A stretch of DNA of 64,000 nucleotides from Parvularcula sp964484475 (GCA_964484475.1 CAZAFU010000002.1:8941-72940); one strand, 5' to 3'. Shown: positions 49,177-58,603, counted from the stretch's first letter. The notes: generated by a model not told the origin, from the sequence alone. A program made the numbers and translations.

Positions 49177-49979
49177 GCGGCGGCCGCCAGGAAGTTCCGG
49201 ATCGCCGCGTTGAAGCGGTCCGGCTGTTCGATATTGCTCAGGTGGCCGGCGTCCGGAATGACCTCGAACCGGGCCCCCCTGATGCTGTCGGCGAGCGCAG
49301 AAGCCACCGCGGGCGGCGCCATGACATCGTGCTCTCCGGTCAAGACGAGCGTGGGAGCCTGAACCTTTTCAGGCTCGAATGCCTGATGGCGAACGGCCCC
49401 CTCCAGTGTCTTCGCGTAACTCTGTGTCCGTTGCGCAGCGAGACTTTGCCTGATCTCTTCCCTGGCTGTCTCCGATGCGTTGGGGCCGGCCAGGCGGTCC
49501 CGCAGGCGGGCAGCCGTATCGGCGGGTGTCAGGCCCTGACGCAGGGGTTTGAGCCGCTGGTCGAGGAACTCCTGGATCTTTTCCTCCGAGTTCATATCTT
49601 CGGAGCCGGCGGAGGTGTCGGCCAGGACAAGCCGGTGGACCCGCTCGGGGCGTTCGGCGGCGAAGTCGAGGGCCATACGTCCGCCTAAGGACAGGCCCAC
49701 GAGAATGGCGCTCTCAGCGCCGAGAAAATCAAGTGTCCGGTCGAGATCGGACCTGATTTCCTCGAATGTCATGGGCCCCTTGTAGTCGGCGCTGTCACCA
49801 TACCCGCGAAGATCCCACGCTGCGGCGAGATGGTCGCGCGAGAACTCGGCCACCTGTTGCCGCCAGTTCGTTCGGTTCCCCCCTATTCCATGAAGGAAGA
49901 GGATTGCCTGGCCTTCGCCCTGCCTGTCGATGGCAAGCGCCGGCTCGCCGGGTACGAATTGAGGGCCGGTTTCCGTCAC
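49173..49979 (-). CDS. Alpha/beta-hydrolase
   Basis: A 268-residue alpha/beta-hydrolase. Oxyanion region FLHGIGGNRTNW, nucleophile Ser in GLSLGG, acid Asp in TGEHDVMAPP and His in DAGHLSNIE are visible; the overall layout is that of 3-oxoadipate enol-lactonases and C-C or amide hydrolases. It overlaps the NicX-like gene by 4 nt. In nicotinate breakdown NicX is followed by the alpha/beta-hydrolase NicD (N-formylmaleamate deformylase), so a similar second step is plausible here, though sequence similarity to NicD itself is only at fold level. Confidence 0.88.
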   Translation of the reverse strand: MTETGPQFVPGEPALAIDRQGEGQAILFLHGIGGNRTNWRQQVAEFSRDHLAAAWDLRGYGDSADYKGPMTFEEIRSDLDRTLDFLGAESAILVGLSLGGRMALDFAAERPERVHRLVLADTSAGSEDMNSEEKIQEFLDQRLKPLRQGLTPADTAARLRDRLAGPNASETAREEIRQSLAAQRTQSYAKTLEGAVRHQAFEPEKVQAPTLVLTGEHDVMAPPAVASALADSIRGARFEVIPDAGHLSNIEQPDRFNAAIRNFLAAAA

Positions 49980-51019
49980 GCCAGCTCACCTTGAAGCTGG
50001 CCGTCCATCACCACCGGCTTGCCGTCGAGGCGGATCGTGCTGTTGCGCATGGGCAGGTCGAAATGGCCGAGGGTGTAGCGCTCTGCAAACGGATTGGCGC
50101 CCGTCGAGTAAAGAAAGTTTCCGGCGAACGCGCGCTGCTCGATGCAGTTGGTATCGCGCTTGTCGTACATCGTCAGACTGTCCCATCGCGCACCCGGGTT
50201 CATGCCCCACCCGAGGTGAGACGCTCCGTAGGCTTCACGGTCTCCCCACGCTTCGAAGTAGCTTCGCATGAGGTCCGCATCGACGCCCTTTCCCTCTACG
50301 GAAGTCACGAAGTCGTCTTCGATCGTCAGCGCTACCGGGCTTTCGAGATACCTTTTGAAGGTGCAGTTGACGTCGCCCGTATCAAGGACGAGCCGTCCGT
50401 TGACAGAGCCGCGGGCCGGGAAACACGAGCAGATCCCGCCCGCCCAGGTCGCCATTGTTCCCGGTTCGCGGACGACACCCAGGTTCCCGCCCACCCGGGC
50501 ACCGACCATGCTCACGGTCAGGTCACTGCCGGCCGCAGAGGTGACGGTCAGTTCCTTGCAGCCCTGCATCATCTCCCGGCCCTTGAGAACGCGCCCGATC
50601 AACTCCTCGGTCGGGCGCAGACGTTCGAGCGCCTCCGGATGTTCGTTCGAGATATAGAGGATGCGGGACCCGGCCTGCAGGATCTCGGGCGTCTCCTCGG
50701 CGTGCATCATGCCTTCGACGGAGAGGTCCGCAACCATGGCCGCGTCCTTGAGGGCCGCCACCACGGGCTCGATCCGCTGCAGGGCCGGTGTCGATCCTGT
50801 CGACCGTACGGCAACCGGCGCTTCGAGCGCCGGCGTGGGTACAATCACGTGAAAGGCCTGCGCGCCCAGGGACTGGAGTGCCAGCTCCGCCAGCTGGACG
50901 TTGATCCTGCGGGACTGGGTCTCGGAGAGGATCGCGACCGGATCGCCTCTCTTCACCGCGCACATCTCGAAGACGTGCCTGAATGCCTCAATCCATTTCC
51001 ATTCGACGCGGTCCTGCAC
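49976..51019 (-). CDS. NicX-like ring-cleaving dioxygenase
   Basis: A 347-residue protein of the 2,5-dihydroxypyridine 5,6-dioxygenase (NicX) family, a non-heme iron enzyme of a fold unlike other extradiol dioxygenases. Shared stretches are SHLGWGMNPGARWDS, RAFAGNFLYSTGANPF and HFDLPMRNSTIRLDGK. Predicted iron ligands His268, His319 and Asp321 match Pseudomonas NicX His265, His318 and Asp320. It starts at 51019, 11 nt after the hydratase gene, and overlaps the hydrolase gene. It probably opens a dihydroxylated pyridine or related ring; whether the substrate is 2,5-dihydroxypyridine is not known, because no other nic genes are present. Confidence 0.85.
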   Translation of the reverse strand: MQDRVEWKWIEAFRHVFEMCAVKRGDPVAILSETQSRRINVQLAELALQSLGAQAFHVIVPTPALEAPVAVRSTGSTPALQRIEPVVAALKDAAMVADLSVEGMMHAEETPEILQAGSRILYISNEHPEALERLRPTEELIGRVLKGREMMQGCKELTVTSAAGSDLTVSMVGARVGGNLGVVREPGTMATWAGGICSCFPARGSVNGRLVLDTGDVNCTFKRYLESPVALTIEDDFVTSVEGKGVDADLMRSYFEAWGDREAYGASHLGWGMNPGARWDSLTMYDKRDTNCIEQRAFAGNFLYSTGANPFAERYTLGHFDLPMRNSTIRLDGKPVVMDGQLQGELA

Positions 51020-51030
51020 AGCTCAGTCCC

Positions 51031-51870
51031 TCACCCTTCGTTTTCCTCGACCACGCCGCTGGCATGGTTCGCTTCGGCCGCTGCGCCGCGGGCGCGAGCG
51101 TTGCCGCCAGTCGGTTGATCCGCGCGGACTGTCAGGCTGACAGCTCCGCCCGGACTGAACTCAGCCTCGAGAACATCCCCGGCGGCCACCGGTATTCCGC
51201 GGCACATGCCGCCGGTTGCTATCCAGGCGCCGCCGAGAGACGCGCCGTCCGGCAGGTCATTGGCGAGCCAGACGAGCGAGCGAAGGGGATCTCCCAGAAC
51301 CGCCTCGCTGGCGCCGTCGGACACCTTTTCGCCATTGGAGGCCAAGACAACCGTCACCTCGGCAAGCTGCGAAGGATCGATACGAGGACCGATCACAAGG
51401 CCGGCATGGGCGGCGTTGTCGGCAATGATGCGCAGCGCCCCTGCAACAAAAGGCTCGACATAGCTCGGCCTGTTCACCTCGAAACCGACATGGGCCGCAG
51501 CGATCGCCCTTCGCGCCCGCTCCTCGCCGCGGCAGTCCCCGGCAGTGAGGTTCTCCCGGAGACGCAGCAGGATCTCCGGCTCGGCTTCAAGACCGCTGCG
51601 CCACGGCAGCTCCGCCGGGTGGCTGAGGACGCCTTCAAGAAATATTCGCCCCCTGATGGGCTCATCGACACCAAGGAACTCCTGGGCTCCGGCACTGGTT
51701 GCGCCGATCTTCCAGCCGGCCGGATCCGATCTCGAGACTTCGGCCATCACCTGTTCCGCCACCCGGTAGGCTTCCGCCAGGCCGGCCGGTGGTTTTGGCG
51801 GGTCGCCAATGAGAGCGCCGCCCGAACGCGTCGAGACGAGAGCATCGACGAGGTTGTCGCTTGCGCTCAT
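51031..51870 (-). CDS. 2-keto-4-pentenoate hydratase-like (MhpD family)
   Basis: A 279-residue member of the FAH/MhpD superfamily that adds water to, or decarboxylates, 2-oxo-4-enoates from meta-cleavage pathways. DPAGWKIGATSAGAQEFLG, a Glu-x-Glu metal pair in GLEAEPEILLRL, and GNLGPR-like ASLGGAWIATGGMCRG are recognisable. ATG 51870 follows the previous stop by 1 nt. Its position next to a ring-cleavage dioxygenase supports a role after ring opening. Confidence 0.85.
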   Translation of the reverse strand: MSASDNLVDALVSTRSGGALIGDPPKPPAGLAEAYRVAEQVMAEVSRSDPAGWKIGATSAGAQEFLGVDEPIRGRIFLEGVLSHPAELPWRSGLEAEPEILLRLRENLTAGDCRGEERARRAIAAAHVGFEVNRPSYVEPFVAGALRIIADNAAHAGLVIGPRIDPSQLAEVTVVLASNGEKVSDGASEAVLGDPLRSLVWLANDLPDGASLGGAWIATGGMCRGIPVAAGDVLEAEFSPGGAVSLTVRADQPTGGNARARGAAAEANHASGVVEENEG

Positions 51871-51871
51871 T

Positions 51872-53302
51872 CTACTGAACACCCCGTGACGGGATCGTCT
51901 TGCCGGGGTTCATGATCCCTTGCGGGTCGAGGGCGTTCTTGATCGCAAGCATGACCTCGGCTGCGGAGCCGAGCTCCTCTGCGACCACGCCCAGCTTGTG
52001 CACCCCGACGCCATGCTCACCCGTGGATGTTCCGCCTGCTGCAATAGCGCGTCTGGCGACCCAGTCCGCCAGCGCCTGTGCCTTGTCCGCCTCCTCGCTC
52101 TGGTTCGGATCGAAAAGGATCATCACGTGGAAATTGCCGTCACCCACATGGCCCACGATCGGGCATAGAAGTTCGCTCTCATTGGCTTTCGCTTTCGTCT
52201 CCGCGATCACCTCGGCCAGAGCGGTGATCGGAACGCAGGCGTCCGTTGCCAGGCTTTCCTTGCCCGGGGCGAGTGCGCGCCCGGCGTGCCATGCCTCGTG
52301 ACGGGCTTTCCAGAGGCGGTTGCGTTCGGACGGGTCGGTGGCCCACTGGAAGGCCCCGCCGCCGGTGTCCTCGAGAATGGCGCCGACGGTCTCCGCCTGC
52401 TCCCGCACTGCGGCGGGGGAGCCGTGAAATTCGAGGAAGAGCGTCGGCTTCTCTTCGAAACCCTCAAGCTTCGAGTAGGCGACACACGCCTTCATCTGTA
52501 GCTCGTCGAGAAGCTCCATGCGGGCGATCGGCACGCCCATCTGCAGGATGCCAACGACAGCCGACACAGCATCGCTCAGCACACCGAACTGGACCACGCC
52601 GGAGGCGATCTCCTCGGGGATGCCGGACAGGCGTAGCCGTAATTCGGTAATGACGCCGAGTGTTCCTTCGGCCCCGATATAAAGGCGGGTGAGGTCATAG
52701 CCTGCGGAGGATTTCCGCGCCCGGCTTCCCGTACGGATGATTTCGCCGGACGGCGTCACCACGGTCAGGCCGAGGACGACGTCCCGCATGGTTCCGTAGC
52801 GGACGGCATTGGTGCCCGAGGCGCGCGTCGACGCCATCCCGCCCAGAGTGGCGTTCGCTCCGGGGTCGAGAGGGAAGAAGAGGCCCTGGTCGCGCAAGAA
52901 GGCGTTGAGCTGCTCGCGGGTGACGCCTGCCTGCACATGGCAGTCGAAATCACCCGCGCTCAGGTCGATGATCCGGTCCATTCGGGTCAGGTCGAGGCAG
53001 AGGCCGCCGCTGCGTGCTTCGACCTGACCTTCGAGGGACGATCCCGCACCGAAGGGAATAACGGGTACGGAAAGCTCGGCGCAGGCCCTTACGGCTTCTG
53101 CGACCTCTTCGGTAGTCTCCGGGAATGCCACCACGTCCGGCGGGAAAACGACATGCAGGCTTTCGCCGCGGCCGTGATGTTCCCGGACTGCTTTCGATGT
53201 CGTCAACCGGTCACCGAAGACCGGCGAGAGGCGGTCGACCAATTCGCCGACCCGGGGGGCCGAAAATGTCTCGGACTCAGCTTTGGCTACCAGAGACGAC
53301 AT
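51872..53302 (-). CDS. FAD-binding oxidase, GlcD/D-lactate dehydrogenase type
   Basis: A 476-residue FAD-linked oxidase of the vanillyl-alcohol oxidase superfamily. The FAD-binding domain has PETTEEVAEAVRACAE, PFGAGSSLEGQV and DPGANATLGGMASTRASGTN; the C-terminal domain has LLCPIVGHVGDGNFHVMI and TSTGEHGVGVHKL, which are typical of glycolate/D-lactate/2-hydroxyacid dehydrogenases. ATG 53302 lies 26 nt inside the upstream gene. It probably oxidises a 2-hydroxyacid formed in the pathway to the keto acid. Confidence 0.9.
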   Translation of the reverse strand: MSSLVAKAESETFSAPRVGELVDRLSPVFGDRLTTSKAVREHHGRGESLHVVFPPDVVAFPETTEEVAEAVRACAELSVPVIPFGAGSSLEGQVEARSGGLCLDLTRMDRIIDLSAGDFDCHVQAGVTREQLNAFLRDQGLFFPLDPGANATLGGMASTRASGTNAVRYGTMRDVVLGLTVVTPSGEIIRTGSRARKSSAGYDLTRLYIGAEGTLGVITELRLRLSGIPEEIASGVVQFGVLSDAVSAVVGILQMGVPIARMELLDELQMKACVAYSKLEGFEEKPTLFLEFHGSPAAVREQAETVGAILEDTGGGAFQWATDPSERNRLWKARHEAWHAGRALAPGKESLATDACVPITALAEVIAETKAKANESELLCPIVGHVGDGNFHVMILFDPNQSEEADKAQALADWVARRAIAAGGTSTGEHGVGVHKLGVVAEELGSAAEVMLAIKNALDPQGIMNPGKTIPSRGVQ

Positions 53303-54665
53303 CTCTATTTTTCCCGTAGGCGCGCGGGTCCAGCTTGCGCAGGACGCCATCGATCCCCGCCTTGTTGAACCCCTTGTAGCCAAAGTTGCGTTCGATGTTC
53401 TCGAGATGGGTGGCAATGGCACCGTTCAGACGAATGTCTTCGGCTTCGTCCTTGGGCAGATGACCCTCCCTCTCCAGCCGGTCGACGCGAACAGGGTCCA
53501 CCGGGACCCGCTCCCCGAGGGTGAGCTCCTGATAGAGATGGTCGAAGTCGGAGAACGGCGGCATCATGGAAACGCCGCTGTCGGCGAGTTGCGAACGCAG
53601 GCGCTCCTGATCGTAAAGCGCCGCCACGTGGTTCAGGCCGGCCTCCAGGATGCTTTCGCCGTGGAGGATCGAAAGCACGCCTGCGCGGCGGTGCTTGTCG
53701 AGCGGCGGCAGCGGCTCATGCGCAAAATCGATGGTCAGCTCTTCGGGCGCGAGGTCGACATCGGCGAAGATGGTCGATTTCAGCGCCGGCTGTTCGAGAA
53801 CCTGACTTCCCCATCCGGCAAGCTCGCCCGCATACAGCATCTCGCGCAGCTCGTAACCGAGCGTCTCGAGGATCTCCACGGTCTTGCGGAAGTGCTCGCG
53901 CGAGCCGTCATAGGTGTGATGGTCGATGTTCGCCCAACCTACGCCTACGGAGAGTTGCCGGCGCCATTGGTGCCGTCCGGCATCGCACCTGCTCATCCAG
54001 TATGCCCGTTCCGCACGCAGCCAGACATCGCATGCCCAGTGCGGTCCGAGGTCCGAGACCGCCGCACTGACAAGCTCCTGGGTATGATCGAGACCTTCGG
54101 ACACATCGGCGAACTGACGGCGCCGCGCGCCGAAGGCCTGCCCATGCAGCCGGGCAAGCCTGATGGTCTCGTCTGGGGTGTTTGGAACGTCGAAGCCAAT
54201 GTGCCCGCTGCGCTGCACCACCCCGAAAGCCGGCGATCCATCAAACGCGATGGCGCGGCGGATCGGCCCGTGACGCAGGCCTTCGATTTCGAGGTCCAGT
54301 CCCGTCGCTTTCGCGAAGGCCTCGATGTTCTCCGCACGGAACCAGACGACGTCGCGATCACCGGCGACGAATTCGGGGAAATACCCTTCAGCATGCCTCA
54401 GGATACCATCGTTCTCATGCCAGCCATTCTGCGTCAGCCGTGAGCGAAGTTCACCATCGGTGGTCTCGACGTAGTCGATGATATCCCGCATACGGATCGC
54501 GCAACCATCGAGAAGTGATCCCGCATAGTCGCCTGCCGCCTTGTTGCGCGCCAACGCGGCGTCAACGAACTCACGCAGGGTTGCCTCGGCATCCGGCTGG
54601 ACCTCCCAGACCCGATCCTTGCGGTTCTGGCCGTTGCGCTCGTCAACCTGTGCTGCGTAAGTCAT
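53277..54665 (-). CDS. Uncharacterised protein, possible VOC-like segment
   Basis: A 462-residue protein I cannot assign. It is soluble, with no signal peptide or membrane segment. The central GWANIDHHTYDGSREHFRKT followed by ETLGYELREMLYAG resembles the start of a VOC (glyoxalase/bleomycin) module, and FADVDLAPEELTIDFAHE, ILHGESILEAGLNHV and FSDFDHLYQEL further on supply several His, Glu and Asp residues that could bind metal. The C-terminus (IERNFGYKGFNKAGIDGVLR) looks conserved. It is the first gene of the NicX-like operon and overlaps the oxidase gene by 26 nt, so it should act early in the pathway, perhaps as an oxygenase. Confidence 0.7.
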   Translation of the reverse strand: MTYAAQVDERNGQNRKDRVWEVQPDAEATLREFVDAALARNKAAGDYAGSLLDGCAIRMRDIIDYVETTDGELRSRLTQNGWHENDGILRHAEGYFPEFVAGDRDVVWFRAENIEAFAKATGLDLEIEGLRHGPIRRAIAFDGSPAFGVVQRSGHIGFDVPNTPDETIRLARLHGQAFGARRRQFADVSEGLDHTQELVSAAVSDLGPHWACDVWLRAERAYWMSRCDAGRHQWRRQLSVGVGWANIDHHTYDGSREHFRKTVEILETLGYELREMLYAGELAGWGSQVLEQPALKSTIFADVDLAPEELTIDFAHEPLPPLDKHRRAGVLSILHGESILEAGLNHVAALYDQERLRSQLADSGVSMMPPFSDFDHLYQELTLGERVPVDPVRVDRLEREGHLPKDEAEDIRLNGAIATHLENIERNFGYKGFNKAGIDGVLRKLDPRAYGKNRDVVSGSQS

Positions 54666-54833
54666 GCATCCATCCTCCGGGCACGATCCTGCCTACGGGG
54701 TCCGAAGCGGGAATGTCGAAGGCAAGGGTCGTCGGCGGGCATTCCCTCAGGTTATCCCCCTGGCCTGATACACAGCTTCGCTTCCGACCCACCGTGCGGG
54801 AAACTCGTCGCCAGCCACGCGAGGAACCAGGAC

Positions 54834-55355
54834 ATGAACGAGAACCCCAACCCCGCCGCCGCCGCGGATCGCATGGAGATCACCCAGGTTATGTACCGCC
54901 TCGCCCGGGCTCTGGACCGGCTCGATGAGCGAGCCCTGCGCACGCTTTTCGCGGACGATGCCCATGTGGAGCTCGGTGTTTTCCATGATGCCGGCATTGA
55001 CGGCTTCCTGCCCGTCGCCATGGGCTTCATGTCGTCGATGGAGCGCACGCAGCATTCGGTCTCGAATGTGCTGATCGAGATCTCGGGCGGGGAAGCCGCT
55101 GCGGAGAGCCATGTCCATGCCCACCATGTCCTCATGGAAGAGGGCGAGCAGCAGGAGCTGGTCGTGGGCGCCCGCTACCTGACCAGGCTCAGGCGGGAGG
55201 ACGGAGGCTGGCTGATCACGCGCCATTCCGAAGTGATGGACTGGGCGGTCAAGAGGCCGATGGGGCAGTGGTTCGCCGCGAACAACGAGCTTCCCAAGGG
55301 CAGCCGCGGGCAGGAGGATCCATCCTACGCCCTGTTCTCGTCCCTGCGGGAGTAG
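54834..55355 (+). CDS. SnoaL/NTF2-like protein
   Basis: A 173-residue protein of the NTF2-like superfamily (SnoaL_4 type): ITQVMYRLARALDRLDERAL, FADDAHVELG, SVSNVLIEISGGEAAAESHV and RLRREDGGWLITRHSEVMDW follow the cone-shaped alpha+beta fold. Relatives are dehydratases, isomerases or the small subunit of ring-hydroxylating dioxygenases; no large subunit is near. GAGGAAC lies 7 nt before the ATG. It is divergent from the NicX-like operon (168 nt between starts) and ends 3 nt from the convergent NmrA-like gene. Confidence 0.8.
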   Translation: MNENPNPAAAADRMEITQVMYRLARALDRLDERALRTLFADDAHVELGVFHDAGIDGFLPVAMGFMSSMERTQHSVSNVLIEISGGEAAAESHVHAHHVLMEEGEQQELVVGARYLTRLRREDGGWLITRHSEVMDWAVKRPMGQWFAANNELPKGSRGQEDPSYALFSSLRE

Positions 55356-55358
55356 GCA

Positions 55359-56222
55359 TCAGAGCTCCGCCGCGACCTCTGTCACAAAAGCGGTGTAGGC
55401 ACGCGGCGCCTGCCCCAGAAGCGAGGCGCAGCGCGCGATATCATCCGCCGACGCCGGACAGCCGAGCTTCTGGGTGACCTCCATCATGCGGCGCAGATCG
55501 TTCTCGACCCAGGCATCCATGGACATGGCGGCCGAAATCGCGCCGATGAACGGGTCGATCGCGTCGCCGCCATAGCGGAAGGCCTGACCCGTCGCCCGGG
55601 CGTAGGTCTCCGCTGCCTTCGGCCCCGTCACGAGATCAGGCCCGCAGACGGGAACCGCCTGGCCATCCCAATCCGTGCCCGTCATGGCACGAACGGCTGC
55701 CCGCGCCACGTCCCGCGCGTCGACACTGTGCACCCCTGCCGTTCCGATGGGCAAAGGGTAGATCCCCGCCTGAAGAGCCGGACGGGCCAGAAGGTCGTTC
55801 TGCATGAAGAAGTTCGCGTCGAGAACGACATGCCTTGCGCCCTCCAGCAATCGCCGCCGGATCGGAACCTTCGTCGCGAAGTGCGGGATCTCGGCCATCG
55901 CCTCGATGTTCATGATCGCAACGTAGACGATCTTCTGAACGCCTGCCTTCTCGGCCGCGTCGATGAAGGCAAGGCCGGCATCGCTTTCGTCAGGACCCAG
56001 AGGTGTGACAAGAAAGGCGGTCTCTATCCCGTCCAGGGCCTGATGCAGGGTCTCCGGACGCCGCATGTCGCCTTCGCGGACGCGCGGGAGCTCATTCTTC
56101 GCTGCTTCGGGCCGATGCGACATGGCAATGGGCGAGAAACCGTCCGCCTCCAGCATGCCAAAGACGATGCCGCCGACGCGTCCGGTCGCCCCGGTGACTA
56201 GGATCGATCCGGTCAAAGCCAT
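55359..56222 (-). CDS. NmrA-like NAD(P)-binding protein
   Basis: A 287-residue atypical short-chain reductase. The N-terminal TGATGRVGG loop binds NAD(P); FLVTPLGPDESDAGLAFIDA and IVYVAIMNIE are typical of NmrA/quinone oxidoreductase-2-like proteins, which act as reductases or redox-sensing regulators. ATG 56222 lies directly after GGAGGT; since that spacing is too short, the TTG two codons later (56216) may be the true start. It is 128 nt downstream of the TonB-dependent receptor gene on the same strand. Confidence 0.85.
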   Translation of the reverse strand: MALTGSILVTGATGRVGGIVFGMLEADGFSPIAMSHRPEAAKNELPRVREGDMRRPETLHQALDGIETAFLVTPLGPDESDAGLAFIDAAEKAGVQKIVYVAIMNIEAMAEIPHFATKVPIRRRLLEGARHVVLDANFFMQNDLLARPALQAGIYPLPIGTAGVHSVDARDVARAAVRAMTGTDWDGQAVPVCGPDLVTGPKAAETYARATGQAFRYGGDAIDPFIGAISAAMSMDAWVENDLRRMMEVTQKLGCPASADDIARCASLLGQAPRAYTAFVTEVAAEL

Positions 56223-56350
56223 ACCTCCGTCGTGATCCAACCAGTCCGAAACGCCTAGCAGCCGTGCCGGAGCCCGTCCCCATAGCTTCGCCGCGCAGCT
56301 CCATGAGAAGCTCTGCGCGGCGATCCTGACATGAGCCCGGTCCGGTAGGA

Positions 56351-58603
56351 CTAGAAGTTCAGCGTGGCTGTCAGACCCCACTCGGCGGGTTGGCCGACAT
56401 GAAGATAGGCCACGCCTTGGGCTGCGGTCGCGTCCTGCCCGAAGGTGAAGTACTCCTCATCGGTCACGTTGATCCCGAAGGCCGACAATTGCAGGCGCTC
56501 GTCGGGCGAGGTCCACGTCGCTCTCAGGTTCACGAGGCCGTATCCATCCTCCCGCTCGAGCGGTGAGTTCACCGGCGAGAAGAAGTGTTCGGACATGTAG
56601 AAGTAGTCTGCACGGAACGTCAGGTCGCTGCCGTTCGGAAGGTCGGCCACGTACTGACCACCGGCATTGATCGTCCACTCCGGCGCGAATGCCAGGCGGT
56701 TCCCTTCCTGGACACCCGAAACGATCAGCGAATCATCGATGTCGGTGATCTCGCTGTCCGTGTAGCCTACACCGAGGTCGAACGAGAGTGAGTCGGTCGG
56801 CGCGAAGGTGCTCTCGATCTCGAAACCGTTGATCTCCGCTTCCGACGCGTTGGCGATGCGGAAGAAAAGCTCCGGATCCGTGACGGACTGCTGGATGTCG
56901 TCGTAGCGGGTGACGAAGGCGGCGGCGTTGAAACGCAGCATGTTGTTGAAAAGATCCGACTTCAGACCGACCTCGTAGGTGTTGTTGATGTCGCTGTCGA
57001 ACGTCACCAGCGCTTGGGGAGTCAGGAGGCGTCCGTTGAAGCCGCCGGAACGGAAGCCCCTCGAATAGGACGCATAGACAAGGGCGTCCGGCGTCGCCTG
57101 GTACTCGACCGAGAAACGGGGCGACAGGTCGGTGAATGTCGCCTGGTCGGCGACCGTGAAGAACATCGGCGGCGCGAAAGTCGGCGGCAGGGCGTTCGCG
57201 GGCTTCTGCGTGGTGTCGAACGCCTTCTCCTCTTCCGTGTAACGGAGACCTGCCGTCACAGCGAGGCGATCGGTGAGCCGAAGGGTCGCCTGGCCGAAGG
57301 CGGCGTAGGCTTCGACCGTCTGCTCGCGGGCCTGGTTCCACACCGCCGGGGATGGCTGGCCCGGCTCGAGCCCGCCTACGCAGTTGGCGAACGGTCCGAA
57401 CGGGACGCAGCCGAACGGCAGCAGCGTCGGCGAATTGAGGTCCTGGAGCTCTTCGGCATCCTCGTTGAAATAGTAGAGGCCCGCGATCCAGTCCAACCGG
57501 TTGTCGAAATTCGTACCGAACAGCTGGAGTTCCTGGCTGAACTGCCGCTGCTGCACACGCACGTGTCCATCGTAATAGGTCCAGCGGGTACCGTCGTAGT
57601 CCTGCCAGTTGTCGACATCGATCCCCCTGTAGGCCGAGATCGAGCGGAACGTCAGGCCGTTTCCGAGCAGGTAATCCGCGGTCGCCGACACGCCCCAGGC
57701 TTCGGCCTCGCTGACCGGCGGGATCGACGAAAAGTTGTCGTAAGGATCGTCCGAGCGGTCCTGCGCCGCGAGGGGGTTGATCGACCCCGGCGGGACCTGA
57801 GCCATCGGGTTCAGTCCGGCATTGATGCTGGGGATCGGCGTTCCGTTATCCGCCGAGTAGTCACCGCGGAGGACAAGATCGAACCGCTCGTTCGGGCGCC
57901 ACAGGTAAACGGCCTTCCCGGCCAGCCGCTCCTGATCGCCGAGGGTTGCCCCGGTGGAGACGCGCTCGGCCCAACCATCCTGGTTGAGCGAAAGGAGGGT
58001 GACGCGCAGCCCCTGCGTGTCGGAGATCGGAAGGTTGAAGACGCCGGTAGCGTCGAAGCGGTCCCGGCTCCCGGTGGTCAGCTGGATGCGGCCCGACGCT
58101 TCGGTGAGGTCAGGCAGCGGGGTGACGACGTTGACCGCGCCGCCGAGGGTGTTCCGGCCAAAGAGTGTTCCTTGTGGGCCGCGAAGAACCTCGATCCGTT
58201 CCACATCCTCGACATCGAGAAGTGCGCCGACCGTGCGTCCGAGATAGATCCCGTCGACATAGATCCCGACACCGGGGTCGTTCGTCAGCGTAAAGTCGAA
58301 CTGACCCACGCCGCGAATGAAGAAGTTCGCATCGTTGGAACCCTGGGCGCCATTGGTCGAAACCAGGTTCGGTGTCGCCCTCGCGAACTGCACGATGTCG
58401 TCGAGAGAACGCTCCTCGATCGCCTCGCCACTCAGCGCGGTGACGGAGATCGGCACCTCCTGCAACGACTCTTCCTGCCTCGTCGCTGTCACGACGATCT
58501 CGTCGACCTGCGCTACCGCGTAGCTGCTGGTGAGAACGCCGATGCTCACCGACGTCATCAGTGCCCACGAACGAACCGCTCGCTTGTTTTCCCTCGTCGC
58601 CAT
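56351..58603 (-). CDS. TonB-dependent receptor
   Basis: Outer-membrane receptor of 750 residues: signal peptide ending near YAVAQ, TonB box-like DEIVVTATRQEE, plug domain (VPISVTALSG, FFIRGVGQ, GVGIYVDGIYLGRT, RIEVLRGPQGTLFGRNTLGG) and a barrel ending in the expected aromatic (LTATLNF). GGGAAGGG-type site before ATG 58603. It lies inside the catabolic island, divergent from the 4-hydroxyphenylpyruvate dioxygenase gene, and is a good candidate to import the island's substrate. The 5' region holds an inverted repeat at 58634. Confidence 0.93.
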   Translation of the reverse strand: MATRENKRAVRSWALMTSVSIGVLTSSYAVAQVDEIVVTATRQEESLQEVPISVTALSGEAIEERSLDDIVQFARATPNLVSTNGAQGSNDANFFIRGVGQFDFTLTNDPGVGIYVDGIYLGRTVGALLDVEDVERIEVLRGPQGTLFGRNTLGGAVNVVTPLPDLTEASGRIQLTTGSRDRFDATGVFNLPISDTQGLRVTLLSLNQDGWAERVSTGATLGDQERLAGKAVYLWRPNERFDLVLRGDYSADNGTPIPSINAGLNPMAQVPPGSINPLAAQDRSDDPYDNFSSIPPVSEAEAWGVSATADYLLGNGLTFRSISAYRGIDVDNWQDYDGTRWTYYDGHVRVQQRQFSQELQLFGTNFDNRLDWIAGLYYFNEDAEELQDLNSPTLLPFGCVPFGPFANCVGGLEPGQPSPAVWNQAREQTVEAYAAFGQATLRLTDRLAVTAGLRYTEEEKAFDTTQKPANALPPTFAPPMFFTVADQATFTDLSPRFSVEYQATPDALVYASYSRGFRSGGFNGRLLTPQALVTFDSDINNTYEVGLKSDLFNNMLRFNAAAFVTRYDDIQQSVTDPELFFRIANASEAEINGFEIESTFAPTDSLSFDLGVGYTDSEITDIDDSLIVSGVQEGNRLAFAPEWTINAGGQYVADLPNGSDLTFRADYFYMSEHFFSPVNSPLEREDGYGLVNLRATWTSPDERLQLSAFGINVTDEEYFTFGQDATAAQGVAYLHVGQPAEWGLTATLNF

